Source: JAFDZV01 sp964455525 | GTDB lineage: Bacteria > Bacteroidota > Ignavibacteria > OLB7 | Reading direction: 5' to 3' | Length of the DNA stretch: 64,000 bases | Assembly: GCA_964455525.1 (NCBI GenBank) | Contig: CAYVWR010000011.1 | Span: 62,001-126,000, forward strand | In this document: piece by piece, positions 9,047-17,202 of the stretch | Numbering within the stretch: position 1 is the stretch's first letter | Layout of the letters: every line of letters begins with the position of its first letter | The notes under the pieces: model-generated | The model's database searches: none | What the model saw: the letters and a program-made list of their open reading frames with translations, nothing else | What the model was told of the DNA's origin: nothing | Made by a program: the position numbers and the translations under genes

Positions 9047-10639
9047 CTACGGCACGCTTCCATCGGCGATGCGGTACCAGACAAGGTTTACACGATCGTC
9101 ACGAATTTCGCTCAGCCCCACAGTCCCATCTTCGACAAGAAAAGGGCGCGAGCCGGACGGAAGGGGGATATCATCGCTTCCGATCCTGGCCCCCTCGGCT
9201 GTCATCCGATGCAGATACATCGGCAACCGTGCCTCGCTCGTAAGCGGATCGGCGGCACCTTCGGGATATTCGGTGTTCATATACACGAGCGCGATTTCCC
9301 TGCCGTTCGCGCTTGGGAAAATAGCCATCGAATGTGATGCCCCCGCGTTGACATGCACCCAGTATTGCATCGTCTGCTTTTCGGTAGGTGGCATATCCTC
9401 CCGGAAATTATTGCGATGCGGTCCGTAGTCGGGATAGATCGCCCGGAGGAAATTTCCATCGCGATCGTATATGTTGAGCAGTGGCGATGGGGACTGGCAC
9501 TCGTAGATATTTCCTTGGCGATCGACGCGGTGGATCAGCCCGATTACATCGCTCATGGTGTATCGAAGGAAAATGCTGTCAGGATTGCCCACACGCCGTA
9601 TCTCCTGCGCATTGCTGTCGAGCAGCAGAAACATCGGAGATGACGCGGTAAGCTTCTGATTTTGCCTCGGGCGCACGCCGGCAATCACACGTCCGGTGGT
9701 TGGCTCGAACCCCAGCTTGGTGAGCACATTATACTCGCTGTGAAGCGGCGTATCATCATAGCGAAGATCGCGCACTTCCCCGGTATTGACGTTCATCAGA
9801 TACATGATACGCCGCCCGGCCGGACTCAGGCTCACATCCGCGCCGAGGATGACGCTATCGCCGTAGGCCCAGACAGGTTCCAGCGGAGACATGGTGAGCA
9901 GTCCGTACCGCCGCAGATCCCAGCTCCGCACGACACGGCCGGCCGTATCGACCACATGAACGAATTTCATTCCGCCATCGAACAGCACGGTTTTTGTCGG
10001 CGACCACAACGGGAAGGTGCGCTTGCTGACCAGCAGAGGGTTGCCGGCAGAGTCGATTACGGAGGTTCGGCGCAGCTCGCGGAGCGGGCTCGCCGTAGCG
10101 GCCTGATGCCGCGCCCTGGCCGACGCCAGTGCATCGACTATCTGCTTATGCTCCACGTGTGTGCCGCCACATTTATCCATCAGCAGTATCCGCCCGGTAT
10201 GATCGGTGGCATAGAAATACGGGAGCGCCTTCACCCCGAACCGGTCGCGATAGATGTAAAGAGGATCGGCCACCACCTCGAAGCCCCATCCGTTCCTCTG
10301 TTTCTGCATATCGGTATATACCTGCGATTTGCCCGACATAAATGCGATGATCTCCGTCTGCAATCCCGCCTCGCGAAGTTCGCGTGCCATCCCGCCCAGC
10401 GAAAATGAACAGGTAAAACAGGAACTGGCGTCCACGAATGCGAAGATGTATCCATCCTTCCCTCGCTGCTCGGCCTCATTGAAAACCGGCACCACGCTGT
10501 CGATAGCCAGCCGGGTGAACATCCGGTGGAAGGAAGCATCAGCTTCCTGCTGTGCCGGCAGACTGTCCGGGGAAAGAAACAGAACGCTCAGAGCAAGCAG
10601 GGAAAAAATTGCGATCCGGTGTGATGGTAGTATGGACAT
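9047..10639 (-). CDS. secreted protein with thioredoxin-like domain and beta-propeller-like region
   Basis: Exported protein of 530 residues. A signal peptide (ALSVLFLSPDSLPAQ) ends near residue 30. Residues about 38-165 are thioredoxin-like: a CxxC pair at C74 and C77 (SSCFTC), then a YIYRDRFGVKALPYFY strand with the cis-Pro region and TGRILLMDKCGG. This resembles AhpC/TlpA-type folds of periplasmic redox proteins. The remaining 360 residues contain recurring strand pairs (VHVVDTAGRVVRSWDL, IYDRDGNFLRAIYP) like a six-bladed propeller of the NHL or BF4221-like type seen in Bacteroidota. It ends 34 bases from a plus-strand terminator. Disulfide exchange or a redox-sensing role is an inference. 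Confidence 0.7.
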   Translation of the reverse strand: MSILPSHRIAIFSLLALSVLFLSPDSLPAQQEADASFHRMFTRLAIDSVVPVFNEAEQRGKDGYIFAFVDASSCFTCSFSLGGMARELREAGLQTEIIAFMSGKSQVYTDMQKQRNGWGFEVVADPLYIYRDRFGVKALPYFYATDHTGRILLMDKCGGTHVEHKQIVDALASARARHQAATASPLRELRRTSVIDSAGNPLLVSKRTFPLWSPTKTVLFDGGMKFVHVVDTAGRVVRSWDLRRYGLLTMSPLEPVWAYGDSVILGADVSLSPAGRRIMYLMNVNTGEVRDLRYDDTPLHSEYNVLTKLGFEPTTGRVIAGVRPRQNQKLTASSPMFLLLDSNAQEIRRVGNPDSIFLRYTMSDVIGLIHRVDRQGNIYECQSPSPLLNIYDRDGNFLRAIYPDYGPHRNNFREDMPPTEKQTMQYWVHVNAGASHSMAIFPSANGREIALVYMNTEYPEGAADPLTSEARLPMYLHRMTAEGARIGSDDIPLPSGSRPFLVEDGTVGLSEIRDDRVNLVWYRIADGSVP

Positions 10640-10790
10640 ATGCCGATCACCTTTCTACATGTTCCATGATACATGATTATGGGGAGCGATTAATCGGAGG
10701 GGAACGGCGGAACCGTCCCCCCTGTGCGCTGCCAGATTACGGAATCTTCGGTCCGGTTCCGGCCGGCAGCATCTACTTCCCGGCAGAGCT

Positions 10791-11222
10791 TTACGACGCC
10801 TTCTGCACGGTTGCGCTGAAGGAACCATCGGGCCGCGTGACCACGCCCTGCAGATTGATCCTGGTGGCGGGCACGCCACGGAACTCACCTTCGAGGACTT
10901 CGAACCATCCCGTCGGGAAGGTATAGCCGGCGATAACAAGCGCCTGCGAATAGGGCTTGCCGTCGCTGAGAGTAATATCGGCCTGAAGATATTCCAGCCG
11001 TCCGGTGACGTGCCAGACGTTCCCTCCATCAACCACATTGGCTATCTGGACCGAGTTCTTGATCCTGCAATTGTCGCCCCTGAAGGGGCAATCGCACGCA
11101 TCTCCCGTGGAATTGTTCCAGCTCAGCGACCCGCCGTCGTAGATCACATAGGTCTTCGCCGAAAGCATCGCGGCGTTGGCGATGATTGCGGCAATGACAA
11201 GAGCGCATCGTAGATATTTCAT
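10791..11222 (-). CDS. small secreted protein, divergent fifth member of the tandem family
   Basis: Predicted secreted protein of 143 residues, family not recognised. The start at 11222 has a good AGGAG ribosome site and gives a signal peptide (CALVIAAIIANAAMLSA). The mature part shares the array layout: YVIYDGGSLSWNNSTGD, then the three-cysteine loop CDCPFRGDNC, then VWHVTG, and a C-terminal WFEVLEGEFRGVPATR that parallels FFEVRQGEFPGVPPQR in the four other members. Outside these motifs it is only about a third identical by eye, so it is an older copy. It is the most downstream gene of the array on the minus strand and follows an inverted repeat at 11260-11303. Confidence 0.75.
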   Translation of the reverse strand: MKYLRCALVIAAIIANAAMLSAKTYVIYDGGSLSWNNSTGDACDCPFRGDNCRIKNSVQIANVVDGGNVWHVTGRLEYLQADITLSDGKPYSQALVIAGYTFPTGWFEVLEGEFRGVPATRINLQGVVTRPDGSFSATVQKAS

Positions 11223-11259
11223 TGCTTCTCCTGAATTCTGATGTTGGTTTTCTGCCAGG

Positions 11260-11303
11260 GATAGATCAGCGCCGGAGCGGAAACGCCCCGGCACCGATCT
11301 ATC
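11260..11303. terminator. long imperfect inverted repeat between array genes
   Basis: Outer arms GATAGATC (11260-11267) and GATCTATC (11296-11303) enclose inner GCCGG/CCGGC arms (11271-11275, 11288-11292). It lies between the first near-identical copy and the divergent member. There is no T run, so it may be a processing or attenuation hairpin in the leader of the downstream gene rather than a terminator. Confidence 0.4.
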
Positions 11304-11367
11304 AATGACTCCGTTGCCGGCGTCAATGCCGACTCTGTGATATCAGCACCTGAGATGGGCCGGCACT

Positions 11368-11669
11368 GCGGCTACGGCCGGGGACCGTGCACTCTCAGGA
11401 AGGGAATCAACCCTGCTTGCGGACGCGAGCCACAAACCAGCCCCCCTCCGAGGTGGTGACACCTTCCAGCGAAAAACGCTGCGGCGGCACACCCGGGAAT
11501 TCACCCTGCCTTACCTCGAAGAAGCCAGCGGCGAACGTATAGCCCGCTCCCACGCCGAAGCCCTGCTGATAGCGGATCGGCTGGGTGATATCATAGAGGC
11601 CCGTCGATGCCTGGCCGGAAACCTCCCAGTACGATCCCATGTCGGCGATCTTCGTCTGCTCCACGGTGA
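11368..11669. repeat. 302-bp exact repeat, copy 1 (C-terminal half of an array gene)
   Basis: Base-for-base identical to 12688-12989, offset 1320 bases. It covers the end of one small secreted-protein gene and part of the spacer beyond its stop. The sequence on both sides diverges. Confidence 0.9.
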
Positions 11670-11841
11670 TCTCAATCTTGCAGCCGGAACCGGAAAAGGG
11701 GCAGCCGCAATAGTCGTTGGTGGCACCGTTCCATGACATGGTACCGCCATCGCCGATGATATACTTCACGGTTGCGGCGTTTGCGGCGAGCGAGCTCATG
11801 ACAAGAGCGCCTGCAACGAGAAGGGTTTTCAGAATCTTCAT
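11407..11841 (-). CDS. small secreted three-cysteine protein (array copy A)
   Basis: Predicted exported protein of 144 residues with no recognised family. The ATG at 11841 has an AGAGGA ribosome site and starts a signal peptide cleaved after SSLAANA. The mature chain has only three cysteines, C45, C47 and C54, in CGCPFSGSGC, just after DGGTMSWNGATNDY. The last 60 residues (from ITQPIRYQQG to RVRKQG) are identical in copies A to D. The DNA of this C-terminal half is identical over 302 bp to copy C. Genes A to D and the divergent member run head to tail on the minus strand. The amino acids around the cysteine loop differ between copies far more than the rest. Function unknown; secreted cargo, adhesin or signalling protein are all possible. 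Confidence 0.85.
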   Translation of the reverse strand: MKILKTLLVAGALVMSSLAANAATVKYIIGDGGTMSWNGATNDYCGCPFSGSGCKIEITVEQTKIADMGSYWEVSGQASTGLYDITQPIRYQQGFGVGAGYTFAAGFFEVRQGEFPGVPPQRFSLEGVTTSEGGWFVARVRKQG

Positions 11842-11927
11842 GATATTCCTCTTGTGATTTGTGCGTATGTGAAGGGTACGTTGCGTTTTCAGCATCATAT
11901 CCGTTGTGATATCAGTACCTGAAACCG
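11842..11927 (-). promoter_or_regulatory. conserved leader upstream of array copy A
   Basis: The region upstream of each array gene A-D is conserved. The ribosome-site segment (AGGAATATC before ATG) is identical, preceded by GTACC(A/C)TT(C/T)ACATAC and, about 65 bases upstream, TGATATCAC-type motifs near 11906-11927. Equivalent leaders lie before 12574, 13161 and 13750. Promoters or operators may be shared, but no standard -35/-10 pair is clear. Confidence 0.45.
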
Positions 11928-12139
11928 GCAGCCCCTAGAGCAGATTTCATTTGCATTGGACTTCCGTACCAGCCGAAGAACTGGCCGCTCCTGACGGAGC
12001 TTCGGCACCAATTCAGTCTGTGCTGCTACAAACGGGTGCCTCCTACGGAGGCCCGCCAACGCATGGATATGGGGCCACGTATGTGAGATCCGCTCTAGGG
12101 CAACGGCCGGAGAGCGAGCGCTCCCTGTCAGGAAGGGAA

Positions 12140-12574
12140 TCAACCCTGCTTGCGGACGCGAGCCACAAACCAGCCCCCCTCCGAGGTGGTGACACCTTCC
12201 AGCGAAAAACGCTGCGGCGGCACACCGGGGAATTCACCCTGCCTTACCTCGAAGAAACCGGCAGCGAACGTATAGCCCGCTCCCACGCCGAAACCCTGCT
12301 GATAGCGGATCGGCTGGGTGATGTCATACTGGCCCACCGTGGCCTGGCCAGAAATCTCCCAATACGAACCCTTGTCGGCGATCTGCGTCTGCTCCACGGT
12401 GACCGTGATCTTGCATCCGGCACCGGTAAACGGGCAGCCGCAGTTATCGCCGGTGGAACCATTCCACGACATGGTACCACCGTCGCCGATGGTGTACTCC
12501 ACCTTTGCGGCATTTGCGGCTACCGAGCCCATGACAAGAGCGCCTGCGATGAGAAGAGTCTTCAGAATCTTCAT
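12140..12574 (-). CDS. small secreted three-cysteine protein (array copy B)
   Basis: Predicted exported protein of 144 residues, paralogue of the neighbours. Signal peptide ends near GSVAANA. The loop reads CGCPFTGAGC after DGGTMSWNGSTGDN. From residue ITQPIRY to the end it is identical to copies A, C and D. Around the centre it carries SGQATVGQYDI, a variant shared with copy D but not with A or C (which have SGQASTGLYDI). This alternation suggests that a two-gene unit was duplicated. Start at 12574 supported by CGAGGAATATC and by identity to the other starts. The spacer to copy A is the longest (298 bases), and contains no gene. Confidence 0.85.
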   Translation of the reverse strand: MKILKTLLIAGALVMGSVAANAAKVEYTIGDGGTMSWNGSTGDNCGCPFTGAGCKITVTVEQTQIADKGSYWEISGQATVGQYDITQPIRYQQGFGVGAGYTFAAGFFEVRQGEFPGVPPQRFSLEGVTTSEGGWFVARVRKQG

Positions 12575-12687
12575 GATATTCCTCGTATGGTTTATGCGTA
12601 TGTAAATGGTACGTTCCGTTTCCAGCATCTTATACCTTGTGATATCACACTGTGATATCAGCACCTGAGGTCAACCGGCACTGCGGC

Positions 12688-12989
12688 GCGGCTACGGCCG
12701 GGGACCGTGCACTCTCAGGAAGGGAATCAACCCTGCTTGCGGACGCGAGCCACAAACCAGCCCCCCTCCGAGGTGGTGACACCTTCCAGCGAAAAACGCT
12801 GCGGCGGCACACCCGGGAATTCACCCTGCCTTACCTCGAAGAAGCCAGCGGCGAACGTATAGCCCGCTCCCACGCCGAAGCCCTGCTGATAGCGGATCGG
12901 CTGGGTGATATCATAGAGGCCCGTCGATGCCTGGCCGGAAACCTCCCAGTACGATCCCATGTCGGCGATCTTCGTCTGCTCCACGGTGA
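12688..12989. repeat. 302-bp exact repeat, copy 2
   Basis: Identical to 11368-11669. It spans the 3' half of copy C and its downstream spacer. The last matching base is 12989, and the sequences then diverge within the coding region of the variable cysteine loop. Confidence 0.9.
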
Positions 12990-13161
12990 CCTTGATTACG
13001 CATCCGGCACCGGTAGATGGGCAGCCGCAATCATCACCGGTGGAATTATTCCACGCCATGGTGCCGCCGTTGCCGATGATATACTCCACCTTTGCGGCGT
13101 TTGCGGCGAGCGAGCTCATGACAAGAGCGCCTGCGATGAGAAGGGTCTTCAGAATCTTCAT
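12727..13161 (-). CDS. small secreted three-cysteine protein (array copy C)
   Basis: Predicted exported protein of 144 residues, with signal peptide ending near SSLAANA. The loop is CGCPSTGAGC, preceded by NGGTMAWNNSTGDD. It carries the SGQASTGLYDI variant and shares the exact 302-bp 3' repeat with copy A. Start at 13161 is chosen by the conserved AGAGGAATATC ribosome site; a longer open frame exists upstream but runs through the end of copy D and is spurious. Proline and glycine content of the loop suggests a rigid turn. Whether the three cysteines form a metal site, one disulfide plus a free thiol, or intermolecular bonds cannot be told from sequence. Confidence 0.85.
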   Translation of the reverse strand: MKILKTLLIAGALVMSSLAANAAKVEYIIGNGGTMAWNNSTGDDCGCPSTGAGCVIKVTVEQTKIADMGSYWEVSGQASTGLYDITQPIRYQQGFGVGAGYTFAAGFFEVRQGEFPGVPPQRFSLEGVTTSEGGWFVARVRKQG

Positions 13162-13309
13162 GATATTCCTCTTGTGGTTTGTACGTATGTGAAGGGTACG
13201 TTGCGTTTTGATTATTATATCCCGTTGCGATATCTCTCTGTGGTATCGGCACCTGGGGTCGGCCGGCACTGTGGCTACGGCCGGGGATATTCCCCTGTCA
13301 GGAAACGGA

Positions 13310-13750
13310 TCAGCCCTGCTTGCGGACGCGAGCCACAAACCAGCCCCCCTCCGAGGTGGTGACACCTTCCAGCGAGAAACGCTGCGGCGGCACGCCCGGG
13401 AATTCACCCTGCCTTACCTCGAAGAAACCAGCAGCGAACGTATAGCCCGCTCCTACGCCGAACCCCTGCTGATAGCGGATCGGCTGGGTGATGTTATACT
13501 GGCCCACCGTGGCCTGGCCAGAAATCTCCCAGTACGACCCCATGTCGGCGATCTTCGTATCCTCCACGGTGACCTTGATTATGCATCCGGCACCGGCAGA
13601 CGGGCAGCCGCAGTTATCGCCGGTGGAACCATTCCACGCCATGGTGCCGCCGTCGCCGATGGTATACTCCACCGTTACCTTTGCCAAACTTGCGGCTGCC
13701 GAGCCCATGACAAGAGCGCCTGCGATGAGAAGGGTTTTCAGAATCTTCAT
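13310..13750 (-). CDS. small secreted three-cysteine protein (array copy D)
   Basis: Most upstream copy, 146 residues. Signal peptide ends near GSAAASLA, with a two-residue longer mature start (KVTVEYTIGDGG). The loop is CGCPSAGAGC, and the following strand is IIKVTVEDTKI. Centre is SGQATVGQYNI, the B-type variant. The final 60 residues are identical to A, B and C. The start at 13750 has AGAGGAATATC. The region upstream (13751-14047) contains no gene but has the conserved leader. If the array is transcribed as a unit, this would be its first gene; short spacers (148-298 bases) allow either one operon or separate promoters. Confidence 0.85.
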   Translation of the reverse strand: MKILKTLLIAGALVMGSAAASLAKVTVEYTIGDGGTMAWNGSTGDNCGCPSAGAGCIIKVTVEDTKIADMGSYWEISGQATVGQYNITQPIRYQQGFGVGAGYTFAAGFFEVRQGEFPGVPPQRFSLEGVTTSEGGWFVARVRKQG

Positions 13751-14047
13751 GATATTCCTCTTGTGGTTTGCGTGTATGTGAATGGTACGCTGCATTTCCA
13801 GCATCGTATCCCGTTACGATATCGCGAGGTCGATTTTGCCAACCAACGGGATAGGGTTCTGGATACTCGAGATATGTATTGCTGATCTGGTCGGGATGCG
13901 GATAAGGAATCTCTCCGGCTCCGGCTGGTATCTGTCGCCGCTGTTCATGAATGCTCTGGGAGCTATCACGAACCGCAGCAGGATTGCGCAATCGGCGAAA
14001 TAATGTTTGGCATTCCGGGCCGCAACAGCGAGGGCTATGGCCGGATA

Positions 14048-14653
14048 TTACCGGCAGGTGCTCTCGCAGCCCGGAGCACAGAGGTAGTCGGCGCGGGATG
14101 GAACCGGCGCAACAGGCGTTACGGCCAGAGCGCAGACAACAAACGAGCGACTGTACCAGACATGGCCGTCACATGGAAGAAAGCTTGTGAACGTTCCGCT
14201 TCCGTGACGGCTCACGCACGACTCCGTGTAGACACGAACCGTATTGCCGCCATCGCAGCCGGCAGCCGGATCGCCGTATCCCAGTGCCGCTCCCTGGCGC
14301 ACCGCCGCAGAAGCGATCGCATCGAAGATGGAAGCGGTTGTGATCGCATCGATCCCGGCGCTGCTGGTACCGCTGAGCCGGACCGTTCCGGCACTGACTA
14401 CGTACTCCACCTTCCCCCCCGCCGTGCGCCACACACAGACCTCGAACTGGGTACGGTAGGATTCTCCCCCTTGCAGATAGAAATCACCTTCTTGTTCCCC
14501 GGTGGTTTCCCGAGCCAGCTCCGCCGTTGCGGTAAACGAGCCGAGCAGCATAGCATCGGGATCGACAGGATGATGAAGGCAGGATTGCGACCATGAATAC
14601 GTTGTAGCGGCAAGGAAAATGAAGGTGAGCGTGGCAAGGGGTGCGCTCAACAT
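14048..14653 (-). CDS. cysteine-rich secreted protein of unknown function
   Basis: Predicted exported protein of 201 residues, family unrecognised. The start at 14653 gives a signal peptide (ATLTFIFLAATTYSWSQ). The mature chain has nine cysteines, spread as SC near the start, VC, GC, SC, PC, VC, and a C-terminal cluster LCAPGCESTC. No similarity to the three-cysteine array proteins is visible beyond being small, secreted and cysteine-bearing. It is encoded on the same strand, about 300 bases upstream of copy D and just downstream of the regulator gene at 14844-15902. A shared secreted-protein locus is inferred from position only. Confidence 0.65.
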   Translation of the reverse strand: MLSAPLATLTFIFLAATTYSWSQSCLHHPVDPDAMLLGSFTATAELARETTGEQEGDFYLQGGESYRTQFEVCVWRTAGGKVEYVVSAGTVRLSGTSSAGIDAITTASIFDAIASAAVRQGAALGYGDPAAGCDGGNTVRVYTESCVSRHGSGTFTSFLPCDGHVWYSRSFVVCALAVTPVAPVPSRADYLCAPGCESTCR

Positions 14654-14843
14654 GATGATCTCCAGATACTGGTTCGATGGATACGGCTGCAGGATCATTC
14701 TCCCGTCAGACTGTCCGGGACCCTCTGTTCAGAATAGGATCTGTTTGCAACAAACATATCCCCGCTGCGCAAGGGCTGCCAAGTACATCATCATGTACTT
14801 TTACAGCCTCTGCGCAACGGCGGAAAACGGCGGCGGCGGGATC

Positions 14844-15902
14844 TTAGAAGCCAAGACGTGGTGTGAAATATTTGGCGAAGAGCTCAATGTAGCTGTGGGT
14901 TCTGGTCTTGCGGTAAATACTCTTGACATGCTTGCGCACGGCATCCAGCGAAATGCAGAGCCGGTTGCCAACCTCTTCATAGGAATGGCCGAACAATTGG
15001 AGGATCACCACCTTGCGCTCCTGCTCGGAGAGTTCGGCGGTCTGGATCATAAAATCGAGCGCATCATTGAACACCCGATCGAGCGGCCTGGACTGGCGCG
15101 CGCGGGCTACCAGATCGGAGAGAGCGAAGATCAGGAAGGGCTGCAAACGTGCCATCGTTTTCAGAGTACGTTCGGAGACCGGGGGCTGCTGTAGTTCGCG
15201 CCACAAAAACAGTGTTCCCAGATAGGCGTAGCCGTTGTAGTAGTAGTCGAAACTGTGCGGGGGATGATATCTCTCCAGCGGATATCCCTGGCGCCTGAAA
15301 TCATCCAGCAGACGTTCCGATGGGATGGCGATATGGTGATGGGTTGAAACTGCCACATTTCCCGCATTTCCCTCCGCATGAATATGCTCGGTGACGATCT
15401 GCTCGGTGTGGTAGTTCTGCGGGCTGTCCAGATCGCAATCGATATTGATGTTGACCACGATCCTGTCGACATCCCCCAGCAGCTTTGCGAGCGCTTCACG
15501 GAATGTGGTGATCCACTGTACAGTCTTGCCGGTACAGGGAAGCGAGTTCAGGAACTCCGTGAAACGTTCCTCATCCTCCTCGTTCCCCCCCCGGCGGCGG
15601 CGTCCCCGGACATCGGGCTCGTGTTTGCGTGATGCCGTTCCATCCCGTAGATGTGGCCGCTCTTCGAGCATCGGAACATTGCGCCGGCGGACCTCCCGTA
15701 GACTCCGCTCGAACAGCTTCGCTCCGACGATTGCCCGAAGCACCTCGACGTATCTCCAAGGAACCTCCTCTTCTCGTTCTATTCTGTAAATGGCACGCAC
15801 CGTGGAGGCCGGTGCCCCATGATCCTTCAGCGAATCAGCGACCTCCCGGGCACTGTATCCACAAAGCTTTCTGACTGCTTTGAACTCGGTACCTGTGAGC
15901 AT
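14844..15902 (-). CDS. transcriptional regulator with N-terminal HTH and C-terminal LuxR-type HTH
   Basis: Cytoplasmic DNA-binding protein of 352 residues. The start at 15902 (MLTGTEFKAVRKLCGYSAREVADSL) opens a first helix-turn-helix resembling XRE-like domains. Residues about 75-120 are basic and low-complexity (RGRRRRGGNEEDEE). A central part of about 200 residues includes a histidine-rich stretch (AVSTHHHIAI) and a Tyr-rich HSFDYYYNGYAYLG segment. The C-terminus is a LuxR/GerE helix-turn-helix: LSEQERKVVILQLFGHSYEEV, then LCISLDAVRKHVKSIYRKT. No receiver domain is seen. It precedes the secreted-protein array on the same strand, so it may control it. A TATATA box and a 10-bp palindrome lie just upstream. 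Confidence 0.8.
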   Translation of the reverse strand: MLTGTEFKAVRKLCGYSAREVADSLKDHGAPASTVRAIYRIEREEEVPWRYVEVLRAIVGAKLFERSLREVRRRNVPMLEERPHLRDGTASRKHEPDVRGRRRRGGNEEDEERFTEFLNSLPCTGKTVQWITTFREALAKLLGDVDRIVVNINIDCDLDSPQNYHTEQIVTEHIHAEGNAGNVAVSTHHHIAIPSERLLDDFRRQGYPLERYHPPHSFDYYYNGYAYLGTLFLWRELQQPPVSERTLKTMARLQPFLIFALSDLVARARQSRPLDRVFNDALDFMIQTAELSEQERKVVILQLFGHSYEEVGNRLCISLDAVRKHVKSIYRKTRTHSYIELFAKYFTPRLGF

Positions 15903-15938
15903 AATCGTTATAGAAAGTGGGTGGACAATTGCAGGGTC

Positions 15939-15959
15939 TATATATCGGATTTCGCGAAA
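15939..15959 (-). promoter_or_regulatory. possible promoter and operator of the LuxR-type regulator
   Basis: TATATA (about 15939-15944) sits next to the 10-base palindrome TTTCGCGAAA (15950-15959), 38 to 58 bases upstream of the regulator start. Placement fits an autoregulatory site, but neither a -35 box nor a second copy of the palindrome near the array was seen. Confidence 0.35.
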
Positions 15960-16817
15960 AACTCGGTATTTCAAGCATTGTGGGATGAATGCTTGTCCAA
16001 AAATGACACGAATGATACATATTCCTGACGAGAAACGGGTGATACGAGCAGTTTTTCTGCTCAAAAAAAGCGCGATCCGCCGCAGAATCGGCCATTTGCC
16101 CCTTCGGAGGCGGTTGCCGGGAGGGGTACATGATAATGTACCCTCCGGGAGCATTGCCCGGCGGAAACGGGGCGGAATTCCTTCCAATTTCCCCTCGTTC
16201 CCCCCAAAAACTCCCTCCCGGCCGCAGGGGTGATGCAGGGAGAGAATCATTTCGTATGTCTACCATTAACATTCCTTGCAATATCCTCCGCACGGCCTCC
16301 CTTCACACCCCACTGGTATCGCATCCGCCTCCCGTATTTCCCCCCCCTCTTTCATCCTTTCCCTCATCCTTACATTCCTCTCCGGCACGCCGGTGACACC
16401 ACCCGGCAGCGATGAACGACGGGCATACCGCCATGGTAACAGTGACGGACGCCGAATCCGGCGATCGGCCGGACGGCCACCACCCCGAACTTCACATCGG
16501 GACAGCTCGGAGGGCCGATATCGATCTTCCGGGTCCGGCGGCTCCCACCGATACCGAGCCGATGGTCCAGCCGCTCGATGCACAGCCATCCGATCCACGT
16601 CCATGGTTCATTCCGGCCGGGGGAGCCTGCCGCCCAGCCGTTGTTGTTCAGACACCGGATTCATGGCGCGAACGTGTCCCGTGGTAGCCGTTCCCTATCT
16701 TCGGCCAATCCTTATCCCCTCATAGAGCGAGAACCTACCGGATGGAACCTGCTCCGTTTTTTCTAGGCGGCCTAGTATTGTAAGGAAGTAGCCCCGGACC
16801 TGACCGTGCAGCAGGAT
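15960..16817. other. about 860-bp stretch without a supported gene
   Basis: No recognisable gene. Open frames occur on both strands because of Pro/Arg-rich GC-rich sequence but are low complexity and match no family known to me. It sits between the regulator and the decayed mobile-element genes, and base composition changes within it (AT-rich near 16000, C-rich near 16200-16400), consistent with patchwork origin. Confidence 0.4.
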
Positions 16818-17141
16818 TTAACCCCATCGCCGGAGGCCCACGCCCCCATGCAGGTTGTCCCGCCCCGGCTGCCGCGCCGTATCCCGGCCCGGAGCGGGAA
16901 GCAGAAGCCCCCGTGCGGACCGCGCCGCCCCCCCCTGCCCTGACGGCCCGGCAGTACCGCCGCGCCCCGCGCCGAAGTCATACCAGACATTGCCGGAGAC
17001 GCTCACATGAAAGCTTGGCGTCCGCTCATCACGAAATGGCGAGAAATAGCACAGGTCATGCCCGCGTTCTCTCTGGGGCTGGTGGCCGAGCGTCCGCAGG
17101 ATTTCAGGCATGGGAAGAGCATTGGCTTGTGCTGCATTCAT
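16818..17141 (-). pseudogene. truncated mobile-element primase (CHC2-like N-terminal domain)
   Basis: The ATG at 17141 has a strong GGAGG site. The first 63 residues read like the N-terminus of Toprim/CHC2-type primases on Bacteroidota conjugative elements: MNAAQANALPMPEILRTLGH, then YFSPFRDERTPSFHV, then NVWYDFGAGRGG. Homology stops at about 16953. The frame continues to 16818 in low-complexity Gly/Arg sequence, and the Toprim domain is missing. It is therefore a remnant fused to unrelated DNA. An excisionase-like remnant lies immediately upstream. The family call comes from motif recognition; a profile search would settle it. Confidence 0.65.
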
Positions 17142-17202
17142 AGCAAAACCTCCAGATGATACAAGGTTAGCGACGAAAGACGGGTGGCATGAGATCGGGT
17201 AT

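Noticed and set aside
10791..13750. Array interpreted as a CRISPR or simple repeat.
   Set aside because: The units are about 585-735-base genes with open frames, signal peptides and start sites, not short direct repeats with spacers.
10791..13750. Variable loop made by a diversity-generating retroelement.
   Set aside because: No reverse transcriptase or template repeat was seen in the window, and variation is not limited to adenine-derived positions as far as can be judged.
11951..13885. Repeated plus-strand open frames of about 225-236 codons across the array.
   Set aside because: They arise because the minus-strand paralogues are near-identical. The minus-strand frames have signal peptides and ribosome sites, the plus ones do not.
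15960..17141. Second copy of the tRNA-Ser 3' end marking the far edge of the remnant.
   Set aside because: No stretch matching the T-arm and acceptor sequence was found by eye, so an attachment-site pair is not claimed.
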